6,105 bases of DNA from JAQUGA01 sp038210985 (GCA_038210985.1 JBBQWB010000141.1:1-6105), one strand, 5' to 3'; positions 1 to 5,962 are shown, numbered from the stretch's first letter. Translations and numbers: made by a program. The notes: generated by a model not told the origin, from the sequence alone.

Positions 1-256
1 CGTGAATGGCTCCTAATTGCATAATAGCCATATCCAAAAAGTTCCATTCGGGGCGATTAAATGTGATAGTTGCTATTTTATCTCCTTTTTGAATACCGAG
101 TTGCATAAGTCCATAACACAGATTATCAACAATTTCAACAATTTGTTGATTACTATATTTTATCCAAAAACCATTATCTTTTCCACAAATAGCGTCCTCT
201 TTTGGATGTTTTGTTGCACTATATGGTAAAATGTCAAAAAGCCTTGTTACTTCCAT
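1..256 (-). CDS. AMP-forming acyl-CoA ligase (long-chain fatty acid type), N-terminal fragment
   Basis: Reading leftwards from the ATG at 256-254, an open frame of 85 codons runs off the window edge. The product begins MEVTRLFDILPYSA and later reads KGDKIATITFNRPEWNFLDM followed by AIMQLGAIH. The pattern 'GxxKGDKIA…NRPEW…D.A..QLGA' is the classic N-terminal signature of the AMP-binding ANL superfamily, particularly the FadD15-like long-chain acyl-CoA synthetases common in Bacteroidetes. Such enzymes activate a fatty acid with ATP to an acyl-adenylate and then transfer it to CoA. The P-loop-like STG motif and the catalytic C-terminal domain lie outside the window, so substrate class is inferred from the N-terminus only. 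The gene is divergent from hydG. No clear Bacteroidetes promoter was found for it; TATTTTTG at 281-274 fits the -7 box but lacks a well-spaced -33 box. The start is the first in-frame ATG and fits the family. Confidence 0.85.
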   Translation of the reverse strand, partial: MEVTRLFDILPYSATKHPKEDAICGKDNGFWIKYSNQQIVEIVDNLCYGLMQLGIQKGDKIATITFNRPEWNFLDMAIMQLGAIH

Positions 257-295
257 GATTTATTTTTTCTTCCCAAAAATAACAATAAATCACGG

Positions 296-317
296 ATTTT
301 GAAAAATTTTTCAAAAT
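296..317. repeat. 22-bp perfect AT palindrome upstream of the acyl-CoA ligase gene
   Basis: The sequence reads ATTTTGAAAAA followed by its exact reverse complement, giving 11-bp arms with no loop. A further TTTTTCAAA unit repeats immediately to the right (318-325), so the element is also a short tandem repeat. Its centre lies about 50 nt upstream of the ligase ATG at 256, a possible operator position. With only A/T and one C/G pair per arm, chance or low complexity remains possible. Confidence 0.4.
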
Positions 318-443
318 TTTTCAAATAGAATCACTGTTGTTCGATAAAAGCTAATAATAATTATGCAATATTGAGGTATTAAGCAGTTTAACAGTATGAG
401 CTTTATTGATGGCTTGGTTTTTTATTGAGTTAAATTCCTCGCT

Positions 444-559
444 AATTTTCAACACTTTTGCCCCTAACCCCTTAAAGGGTGTGTTAAAAATCAAATAATT
501 ATAATCAAATTTTCAATATTTCCCTTCAGGGAATTTAAGGGCAAAAAATATTGAAAATT
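444..559. repeat. REP-like imperfect inverted repeat (arms 444-479 and 522-559)
   Basis: The left arm begins AATTTTCAACAC and ends CCCCTTAAAGGG. The reverse complement of the right arm begins AATTTTCAATAT and ends CCCTGAAGGG. Aligned by eye with two one-base gaps, about 29 of 38 positions match. Each arm carries its own C-run/G-run mini-dyad (CCCCTTAAAGGG on the left, CCCTTCAGGG on the right). A second pairing is also possible: 507-521 is the exact reverse complement of 546-560 (15 bp), extended by CCCTT (522-526) with AAGGG (537-541). This architecture resembles the REP-type palindromes scattered between Bacteroidetes genes. It lies between divergent genes, so it is unlikely to be a terminator for either. 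Copy number elsewhere in the genome is unknown. Confidence 0.5.
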
Positions 560-821
560 TATCGGACAATAGTGAAATAGAATAATCTTCCTCCAGTAAA
601 AATCTATTATTATGTAATATCCTTTTGGTTCAGAATAATGTTATCCTTTGTTTTATAATAAAAACATTACTATCCTTAATAAATTAATAATCAGGATAAT
701 CGTTTAAGTAATTTCTATCGCTGATTTTGGGTTTAATATACATTTTAAAAAAAATCAAACTCATTTCATCCCTAGAAAACCCTCTTTACAACCCGAAAAG
801 CACAACATACAACAAATTAAA

Positions 822-849
822 TTGATTTTGCATCAAGAATGTTATTCTT
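822..849. promoter_or_regulatory. two adjoining small dyads, possible regulator site upstream of hydG
   Basis: TTGAT-N5-ATCAA at 822-836 has 5-bp arms and recalls the FNR/CRP-family consensus TTGAT-N4-ATCAA, except that the spacer is 5 nt rather than 4. It overlaps AAGAAT-GTT-ATTCTT at 835-849, which has perfect 6-bp arms. Both are about 110-135 nt upstream of the predicted hydG transcription start. Anaerobic control of hydrogenase maturation would make biological sense, but short dyads in AT-rich DNA occur often by chance. Confidence 0.25.
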
Positions 850-870
850 TTGTATCGTATTAAAACCGCA

Positions 871-892
871 ATTACTTAAATGTTAAAGTAAT
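871..892. promoter_or_regulatory. 22-bp near-perfect palindrome upstream of the hydG promoter
   Basis: ATTACTT (871-877) is mirrored exactly by AAGTAAT (886-892), and the interior pairs at two of the remaining four positions, so 9 of 11 base pairs match. The centre lies about 38 bp before the -33 element and about 75 bp before the predicted transcription start, a normal position for an activator dimer. A lone half-site AAGTAAT also occurs at 706-712. No specific regulator can be assigned. Confidence 0.35.
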
Positions 893-918
893 CCACATCA
901 AAAAAAACAATGTATTCA

Positions 919-950
919 TTGTTAATTAAAAAACAAAAGGCTTAACTTTG
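919..950 (+). promoter_or_regulatory. Bacteroidetes-type promoter for the hydG cluster
   Basis: TTG at 919-921 and TAACTTTG at 943-950 match the Bacteroidetes primary sigma consensus (-33 TTTG/TTG and -7 TAnnTTTG), with a 21-nt spacer within the usual 19-21 nt range. Transcription would start near 955-957 and give a leader of about 23 nt before the ATG at 980. This supports the upstream ATG rather than Met15 as the hydG start. The 10-mer TTGTTAATTA occurs at 919-928, covering the -33 box, and again at 951-960, covering the expected start point, 32 bp apart. This may be an operator pair. Confidence 0.65.
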
Positions 951-979
951 TTGTTAATTAGAAACTTAAACTTAAAGAA

Positions 980-2407
980 ATGATTTTTACTCCTGAAAAA
1001 TACAAGATTAAAGACGAGAGGATGAAGCCTTTCCTCGATGTTGAAGAGATTGAGGGTTATTTAAACTCCGTTCGTCCCGACCGCCAGCGGGTTTTGGATG
1101 TGATAGCAAAATCGCTCGATAAAAAGCGACTGACATTGGAAGAAACTGCGGTTTTAATTAACGCAACCGATTCCGATTTAGTAGAAGCCATAAAAGATGG
1201 TGCCCGAACTTTAAAAAAGATAGTTTATGGCAATCGTATCGTTTTATTTGCTCCTTTATATATTGGAAACAAATGTATTAACAACTGCTCCTATTGTGGG
1301 TTTAGAGCAGAAAACAAAGAAGCAATTCGTAAAACGCTTCAGAAAAACGAAATTAAAAAAGAAATTGAAGCTTTGGAAGAAAATGGTCAAAAAAGACTGG
1401 TTCTTGTTTTTGGAGAACATTCTGAATACAATGCTGATTTTATTTCCGAATGTGCTCAGATTGCCTATTCCGTTAAAACTGGAAATGGTGAAATTCGCAG
1501 GGTAAACATCAACGCTGCTCCTTTAGACATTGAAGGATTCCGAAAAGTTCATCAAGCAGGAATTGGTACGTATCAAATTTTCCAGGAAACCTACCATCCC
1601 GAAGCTTACAAATGGTATCACAAAAGCGGTAAAAAAGCCGATTACAATTGGCGAGTAACTGCCTTTGATAGAGCTCAAGAAGCTGGTTTAGACGATGTTG
1701 GAATGGGAGCACTTTTTGGTCTTTACGATTGGCGTTTTGAAGTGATGGCTATGGTTCGCCACACAAACCATTTAGAAGCTTGCTACGATGTTGGCCCACA
1801 TACTATTTCGTTTCCACGTATTACTGCTGCATCCAACAACTGCATTAAACCAGAATACGAAGTGAGCGATGAAGATTTTACAAAATTAATCGCTATTTTA
1901 CGTTTGGCAGTTCCTTACACCGGACTTATTTTAACAGCCCGTGAACCTGCTCATATTCGTTCCGAAGCATTAGCATTTGGTGTTTCGCAAATTGATGGTG
2001 GTACAAAATTAGAAATCGGAAGTTATTCTGAAACTAAAAACGATGACCAAAACTTAAATAAAGAACAGTTTAAAATTAACGACGACCGTTCGTTAAATGA
2101 AGTTATGGACGAATTGCTTGCCAAAGGATATTTGCCTTCTTTTTGCACTTCATGCTACCGCATGGGACGAACTGGAGAGCATTTTATGGAATTTTCGGTG
2201 CCTGGATTTATTAAACGTTTTTGTACTCCTAACGGAATATTAACCCTTGCTGAATACCTAATGGATTATGCCCCTGAACAAACCAAAATTAAAGGTTGGG
2301 AAACTATTGAAAAAGAAATGAAAGAGTTTGAAGGAACTCCTTTTGGAGAAGAAATCAGAGAGCGTATCGAGAAAATTAAAAATGGTGCACGTGATTTATA
2401 TTTTTAA
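980..2407 (+). CDS. hydG: [FeFe]-hydrogenase H-cluster maturase HydG (radical SAM tyrosine lyase)
   Basis: HydG cleaves tyrosine to p-cresol and dehydroglycine, and converts the latter to the CO and cyanide ligands of the [FeFe]-hydrogenase H-cluster, releasing them as an Fe(CO)2CN synthon. The 475-residue length is typical. The radical-SAM cluster motif CX3CX2C is visible as C99, C103, C106 (KCINNCSYCGF). The HydG-specific C-terminal motif CX2CX22C is intact as C389, C392, C415 (FCTSCYRMGRTGEHFM, then RFCTPNG); it holds the auxiliary cluster carrying the dangler iron. This motif separates HydG from its relative ThiH. The HLEACYDVGPHTISFPR stretch (264-280) is also characteristic. The protein is cytoplasmic. 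The ATG at 980 sits about 23 nt after a good promoter; Met15 (1022) is an alternative start. It is first in the cluster, and the next gene begins 12 nt after its stop. HydE and HydF, normally required too, are not in the window. Confidence 0.97.
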   Translation: MIFTPEKYKIKDERMKPFLDVEEIEGYLNSVRPDRQRVLDVIAKSLDKKRLTLEETAVLINATDSDLVEAIKDGARTLKKIVYGNRIVLFAPLYIGNKCINNCSYCGFRAENKEAIRKTLQKNEIKKEIEALEENGQKRLVLVFGEHSEYNADFISECAQIAYSVKTGNGEIRRVNINAAPLDIEGFRKVHQAGIGTYQIFQETYHPEAYKWYHKSGKKADYNWRVTAFDRAQEAGLDDVGMGALFGLYDWRFEVMAMVRHTNHLEACYDVGPHTISFPRITAASNNCIKPEYEVSDEDFTKLIAILRLAVPYTGLILTAREPAHIRSEALAFGVSQIDGGTKLEIGSYSETKNDDQNLNKEQFKINDDRSLNEVMDELLAKGYLPSFCTSCYRMGRTGEHFMEFSVPGFIKRFCTPNGILTLAEYLMDYAPEQTKIKGWETIEKEMKEFEGTPFGEEIRERIEKIKNGARDLYF

Positions 2408-2419
2408 ATTGAAATCATT

Positions 2420-2677
2420 ATGAAAGAAAATAGAATTATAGGTATTTTAATTAAAGACAGAATAAAGGAAGCAAATAAAACCCAAAAAGTATTGTCGAAA
2501 TATGCTTCAATTATTATTACTCGATTAGGCACGCACCAGTTAAACGATTCGGTTTGCAGCCGAAAAGGCGTAATTATGCTCCATCTTGGTGGCGATGAGT
2601 CACAATGGGACAAATTTGAAGCCGAATTAAATGAAATTGGTGGAATTGAAGTTCAAAAAATGTCATTTGTTTATTAA
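2420..2677 (+). CDS. TM1266-like iron-only hydrogenase system regulator, copy 1
   Basis: This 85-residue soluble protein fits the small ACT-like family typified by Thermotoga TM1266, named 'iron-only hydrogenase system regulator' because it occurs with HydEFG genes. Visible features are an N-terminal beta strand (IIGILIKD), a helix (KEANKTQKVLSKYA), the conserved IIxTRLG stretch with RLG at 35-37, a hydrophobic strand (GVIMLHL, 50-56), an acidic amphipathic helix (DESQWDKFEAELNEIGG) and a final strand (IEVQKMSF), giving a beta-alpha-beta-beta-alpha-beta order. There is no DNA-binding domain, so 'regulator' rests on family naming and context; a ligand-sensing or protein-binding role is equally possible. 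It starts 12 nt after hydG and is followed after 15 nt by a paralogue, almost certainly on the same transcript. One cysteine (C46) lies in the loop where the paralogue has no cysteine. Confidence 0.8.
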   Translation: MKENRIIGILIKDRIKEANKTQKVLSKYASIIITRLGTHQLNDSVCSRKGVIMLHLGGDESQWDKFEAELNEIGGIEVQKMSFVY

Positions 2678-2692
2678 TAAACTTAAAAAATC

Positions 2693-2944
2693 ATGATTAA
2701 TATATTAGCAATAAACATCAATAATGAAGTTAAAGAACCATACAAAGTTCAGAATATACTGACAATGTACGGAAATATAATAAAAACCAGATTAGGTTTA
2801 AGTTGCTTAGAAGAAGACGAAACTGGTCTTCGTGGAATTATCGTTTTGGAAATATTATGTGATAAAGACGACGAACAAATTCAAACCCTTCAAAAACAAC
2901 TACTGGCGGTTGATGGCCTAAAACTGGGAGTAATTCACTTTTAG
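2693..2944 (+). CDS. TM1266-like iron-only hydrogenase system regulator, copy 2
   Basis: This 83-residue protein is a diverged tandem paralogue of the preceding gene. Aligned without gaps over the first half (KEPYKVQNILTMYGNIIKTR here, KEANKTQKVLSKYASIIITR there), roughly 15 of 40 positions are identical, including the RLG motif (33-35 here), the pre-strand glycine (G48) and the leucine positions. The C-terminal half (DDEQIQTLQKQLLAVDGLKL) keeps the helix-turn-strand pattern but little identity. The predicted fold is the same ACT-like beta-alpha-beta-beta-alpha-beta. It lacks C46 of copy 1 but has C38 and C56. The two copies may form a heterodimer or bind different ligands; this is inference. 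It starts 15 nt after copy 1, and the next gene follows after 24 nt. A one-off match to the -7 consensus (TAACTTTA, 2950-2957) lies in that gap, without a good -33 box. Confidence 0.72.
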   Translation: MINILAININNEVKEPYKVQNILTMYGNIIKTRLGLSCLEEDETGLRGIIVLEILCDKDDEQIQTLQKQLLAVDGLKLGVIHF

Positions 2945-2968
2945 TTACTTAACTTTAAATTATCAACT

Positions 2969-4438
2969 ATGAAAACAAAATTATTACTACTAACTTTTGT
3001 TGCTTTATTTTTTCGTCCAGCATTTGGACAAGATGTGTCAAAGCAAATTGCTTTAGAACCTTTTCAAACTATTGTTTTAAACGGTTCTGCCAAAGTTGAA
3101 ATGGTTCAAAGCACCCAAAATGCAATAGAGTTTAAAACGGCTGAAAAGCCAAATGGAATTTCGTATTCCGTTAAAAATGGCGTTTTAAAAATTGATGCCG
3201 ATCCTTCTCAATCCGACAAGATTATTCTTTATTTTACCTCTATTTCCAAAATTAAAGCTTCTGATTTATCTAAAATTGACATTAAAGAATCTATTAGCTT
3301 TGATAATTTGGATATTGAGTTAGACGACGTTTCAAAGTTTAAAGGAGTAGTTAAAGCAAGTACTCTGAAAATTGAGACCAATGATGCTACTAATATGCAA
3401 ATTTCGGGTAGTTGTACTAATTTAAATCTCACCTGCAATGATGCCTCAAAAGTGGATGCCCCATTTTTAGTATGCAATGTTGCAAAAGTTGACATGAACG
3501 ATGCTGCTCATTCATACATTCAGGCTACAGATGCCATTCAGGCAAAAGTTTCGGACGTGTCTAAAATGTTTTATGTCTCAAACGCGAATAGTATTAACAT
3601 CGAAGTAAATGACGTGGCTCGTGTAAAACAAATTGCCGACCCAAATACTGTTGTTTACGACAATTCTTCTACTATTGAAACCATCGATTCTGTAGGAAAT
3701 ATTATCACGGACATTCTGGTTCAAATTGATAGTACTACTAAAAACATTGGAAATCAGAATGCAAGTGACTGGTATAAAAAAATGAAAAAAGCGAAAAAAG
3801 ATAAATTCAATGGGAACTGGGGCGGAATTGCGATTGGCTTTAATAACTACTTAACTCCTGATAATCAAATTGATGTGCCTCTTGGATATGAATTTTTGGA
3901 TCCCGATTTTACACGCTCAAAAGTGTTTAAATTGAATTTAATTGAACAAAATTTTAACCTTATCAAAAATAAATTTGGTGTCGTTACCGGTTTAGGTTTA
4001 GAATGGAATAATTACTTTTTTGCCAATAACTCATGGATTTCGGGAGATTCCAATGTGGTTATGGGTGGATTCGACATCGTTAATAAAGACAAATATTCAA
4101 AAAGCAAATTAACCTCAACATTCATTAATATTCCTGTGATTTTCGAATATCAAACCAATCCTCATCACAACTCGAAAAGTTTTCATATTAATGCAGGAGC
4201 TGTTTTTGGAGTTAGGATTGGCTCACACACTAAAGTTGTGATGGAAAATCCAAGCAAACAAAAAATTAAAAACAATGATGATTTCCATTTAAACCCAATC
4301 CGCTTCGATTTAACCGCTGGAATTGGATATGGAATTATAAACCTTGTTGGAACTTATTCCCTTACAACTCTATTTAAAGAAAACAAAGGACCACAATTAT
4401 ATCCAGTTTCTGTGGGTATATATTTAGTTTTGTGGTAA
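2969..4438 (+). CDS. Secreted GIN-domain (DUF2807-like) protein with C-terminal outer-membrane beta-barrel
   Basis: The product has 489 residues. A clear Sec signal peptide (MKTKLLLLTFVALFFRPAFG, cleavage likely before Q21) leads into residues 25-225, which look like the 'head GIN domain' (DUF2807) of Bacteroidetes surface proteins: a start like FQTIVLNGSAKVEM, then a beta-helix with a D-x-S/A-K/R turn repeated about every 19 residues (D99, D120, D139, D158, D178, D196, D215). A linker rich in S/T/D/N (230-268) and a lysine-rich patch (KKMKKAKKDK, 270-279) precede a probable outer-membrane barrel (about 282-489). That part starts GNWGGIAIGFNNYL, has alternating hydrophobic strands (GVVTGLGLEWNNYFF, INIPVIFEY, AGIGYGIINLVGTYSL) and ends with the aromatic W489 typical of BAM substrates. 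The function is unknown; cell-surface anchoring or sensing is possible. It follows the hyd genes by 24 nt and ends at a strong terminator, so it is probably co-transcribed, with no proven link to hydrogenase. Confidence 0.8.
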   Translation: MKTKLLLLTFVALFFRPAFGQDVSKQIALEPFQTIVLNGSAKVEMVQSTQNAIEFKTAEKPNGISYSVKNGVLKIDADPSQSDKIILYFTSISKIKASDLSKIDIKESISFDNLDIELDDVSKFKGVVKASTLKIETNDATNMQISGSCTNLNLTCNDASKVDAPFLVCNVAKVDMNDAAHSYIQATDAIQAKVSDVSKMFYVSNANSINIEVNDVARVKQIADPNTVVYDNSSTIETIDSVGNIITDILVQIDSTTKNIGNQNASDWYKKMKKAKKDKFNGNWGGIAIGFNNYLTPDNQIDVPLGYEFLDPDFTRSKVFKLNLIEQNFNLIKNKFGVVTGLGLEWNNYFFANNSWISGDSNVVMGGFDIVNKDKYSKSKLTSTFINIPVIFEYQTNPHHNSKSFHINAGAVFGVRIGSHTKVVMENPSKQKIKNNDDFHLNPIRFDLTAGIGYGIINLVGTYSLTTLFKENKGPQLYPVSVGIYLVLW

Positions 4439-4452
4439 TATAAAGGTTTTTA

Positions 4453-4491
4453 CATAAAAAAGGCGTCCTTAAAAATGACGCCTTTTTTATG
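4453..4491. terminator. bidirectional rho-independent terminator between convergent genes
   Basis: A perfect 15-bp inverted repeat pairs 4453-4467 with 4477-4491 around a 9-nt loop. The stem core is GGCGTC/GACGCC, flanked by A6 on the left and T6 on the right, so a U-tract follows the GC stem on either strand. It lies 14 nt after the barrel gene's stop and ends the hydG cluster. On the minus strand it also serves the SGNH-LysM gene, whose stop codon (4487-4489) lies inside the stem. Confidence 0.92.
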
Positions 4492-5956
4492 GTATATGTA
4501 ATGTTTCTCCAATTTTTATTACCGAAGAGTTTATTTTATTTGCTTTCTTAATAGCACCTACCGAACAATTATATTTTCTGGCAAGACTTGATAATGTGTC
4601 GCCCTTTTTAACGATGTGAGTGTGTCTGTTGTTTTCGTAAGTTTGTTGTTTTTTAGATGTAACATCTTCCTCCACACTTATTGTAAAAACTTTCATTTCC
4701 TTATTTAAAACAGACAATAACGAGTCTGTTTCTAAAGCATTTGGGTAAATCTTATTAAATGCATTAAAAAAAGCCAAACTCATTAAATCGCCTTGTAAAC
4801 AATATCCTGACTTAAAAAAATGCAGTTTGTCTTTTTGTGCCAATCCATTCGTTTTCCATTTTATCATCGAATTATCGCCTCCCATTACCGCATTCAAGTT
4901 CCAATAAGCTGCATTTGTTTTAAGGGCTATTCTCTCGAGTGTTCTATTAATTGCTTTTTTATGCACTGGTCTTCGGTTATTGCTCTTGGTGTCGGGAGCG
5001 AGTGTAATAAGCACCTCCACCCCTGGGATTTCCTTTTTTATTTGTTCAATAAATTTTGATATTTCCTTAAAATAGCCAATTGAATCAAATTCGGGCAAAT
5101 ACGTTTCATTAGAACCATACGAAAAAATTATCAAATCAGGATGTAAATAAATTAATTGTGGGATTAATAAGGAATTATTTTTTGAAATCTGAAAAAAATG
5201 AGCTCCTACTACTCCACAATGATGGTATTGAACTCCTTTTTTTTGTGTTCCTTCAAACATTACTCCGTTAAATAAAAACTCGGATTGTAAGTTGCTTGTT
5301 TTTTTAAGTTTAAAACTAAATTCTGGATTTTCAGCAGAAACTAAAATCTTTGTAATATCCCAATTTAACGATAAATTTTCCGATTGTAAAACAGAATCGC
5401 CTAGTGGAGTTGTTTGAACCAACTGATAATTGTTTGGACCATGAAAAATGGTAGCCGATTGGACTAAATAGTCTTCGTTTTTGACATATCGAAATCCAAA
5501 AGCTGAATTTGAGTCATTCGTTCGCAAAGCATACCCTTTAATGCCAATTGGAATCTTTGTAGGATGTGAAGTAACGTTATTATAATCCCAAACTCCATTG
5601 AAATTTGCTTTAAAATTATATGGACCAATACTTTTACAAGCCGAATAGGGAAAAAGAACGCCATAGCCGGCATCGCCAAAAGTTAATTTTAAATTTCTTT
5701 CAAAAGCTCCCGAAAAATATCCTATTTGAATGTGCGAATCGCCAAAATGAACCACCACAAATGTTGAATCGGAACCATTTTTTATTGAATTTAAACGCTG
5801 AAAAGCTCGTGTTAAAGCCTTTGGATTTTGAATACTATTTTCGGAAAGATTTACTGGATTTGCAGATACAATAGTATCGTTTATCTGTTCTTGTGATTTT
5901 AAAGAACAAACCATAAATAATAAAACAATAAGCAAATAAAAGCCTGATTTACTCAT
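4487..5956 (-). CDS. Secreted SGNH/GDSL-type hydrolase or O-acyltransferase with C-terminal LysM domain
   Basis: The product has 489 residues. The signal peptide (about 1-21, FYLLIVLLFMVC core) probably ends before Q22; C17 lacks a proper lipobox, so a lipoprotein is unlikely. An SGNH-type domain follows: block I is VVHFGDSHIQ with likely nucleophile S74, block III is FSYGSNET (G281, N283), and block V is a DxxH (D376-K-L-H379), so the triad S74/D376/H379 is plausible. Residues 445-489 form one LysM domain (HIVKKGDTLSSLARKYNCSV, ending IGETLHIP), which binds GlcNAc-containing glycans such as peptidoglycan. The protein likely acts in the periplasm or at the envelope. It starts 6 nt after the stop of an MBOAT acyltransferase gene, so the two are probably one transcript, and the pair suggests O-acylation of an envelope glycan (compare PatA/PatB or AlgI with AlgJ/AlgX). 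Whether it transfers or removes acyl groups cannot be told from sequence. Confidence 0.85.
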   Translation of the reverse strand: MSKSGFYLLIVLLFMVCSLKSQEQINDTIVSANPVNLSENSIQNPKALTRAFQRLNSIKNGSDSTFVVVHFGDSHIQIGYFSGAFERNLKLTFGDAGYGVLFPYSACKSIGPYNFKANFNGVWDYNNVTSHPTKIPIGIKGYALRTNDSNSAFGFRYVKNEDYLVQSATIFHGPNNYQLVQTTPLGDSVLQSENLSLNWDITKILVSAENPEFSFKLKKTSNLQSEFLFNGVMFEGTQKKGVQYHHCGVVGAHFFQISKNNSLLIPQLIYLHPDLIIFSYGSNETYLPEFDSIGYFKEISKFIEQIKKEIPGVEVLITLAPDTKSNNRRPVHKKAINRTLERIALKTNAAYWNLNAVMGGDNSMIKWKTNGLAQKDKLHFFKSGYCLQGDLMSLAFFNAFNKIYPNALETDSLLSVLNKEMKVFTISVEEDVTSKKQQTYENNRHTHIVKKGDTLSSLARKYNCSVGAIKKANKINSSVIKIGETLHIP

Positions 5957-5962
5957 GTTTAA

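Larger units (their letters stand above)
257..979. other. divergent intergenic region, 723 nt, no convincing gene
   Basis: No open frame here has protein-like composition, and I see no tRNA, rRNA or CRISPR pattern. The region is extremely AT-rich apart from short C/G runs in the REP-like element near 460-541. It contains a perfect palindrome (296-317), a large imperfect inverted repeat (444-559), three copies of TATCCT (618, 642, 671) with an inverted copy AGGATA at 693-698, two adjoining small dyads (822-849), a near-perfect 22-bp palindrome (871-892) and the hydG promoter (919-950). It is long for a Bacteroidetes intergenic space, so it may hold regulatory sites for both divergent genes, or an unrecognised small RNA. 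Confidence 0.7.

Noticed and set aside
17..229. Plus-strand 70-codon open frame at the left edge
   Set aside because: It lies antisense to the well-supported acyl-CoA ligase N-terminus and has no recognisable protein features.
618..698. Cluster of TATCCT copies (618, 642, 671) and inverted AGGATA (693-698)
   Set aside because: Spacing is irregular and the hexamers are short in AT-rich DNA. This is not a CRISPR or an iteron array, and too weak to call an operator.
1227..1505. Plus-strand 92-codon open frame inside hydG
   Set aside because: It is an out-of-frame shadow of hydG, whose own frame carries all the family motifs.
980..2407. Thiamine biosynthesis ThiH as an alternative for the radical-SAM gene
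   Set aside because: The CX2CX22C C-terminal cluster motif and the CTSCYRMGRTGEHFM stretch are HydG-specific, and the TM1266-like neighbours point to hydrogenase maturation.
2945..2968. Separate promoter for the barrel gene (TAACTTTA at 2950-2957)
   Set aside because: It misses the final G of the -7 consensus and has no TTTG at proper spacing; even if active it would leave almost no leader before the ATG at 2969.
3229..3495. Minus-strand 88-codon open frame opposite the GIN-domain gene
   Set aside because: It is antisense to a repetitive coding stretch, and its apparent order is a by-product of the repeated D-x-S-K codons.
5464..5874. Two overlapping open frames (5464-5679 minus, 5620-5874 plus) within the SGNH-LysM gene
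   Set aside because: Both are shadows; the main frame has a signal peptide, an SGNH triad and a LysM domain.
5906..5956. Lipoprotein signal in the SGNH-LysM protein (C17)
   Set aside because: The residues before the cysteine (F-M-V-C) lack the small residue required at -1, so ordinary signal peptidase I cleavage is more likely.
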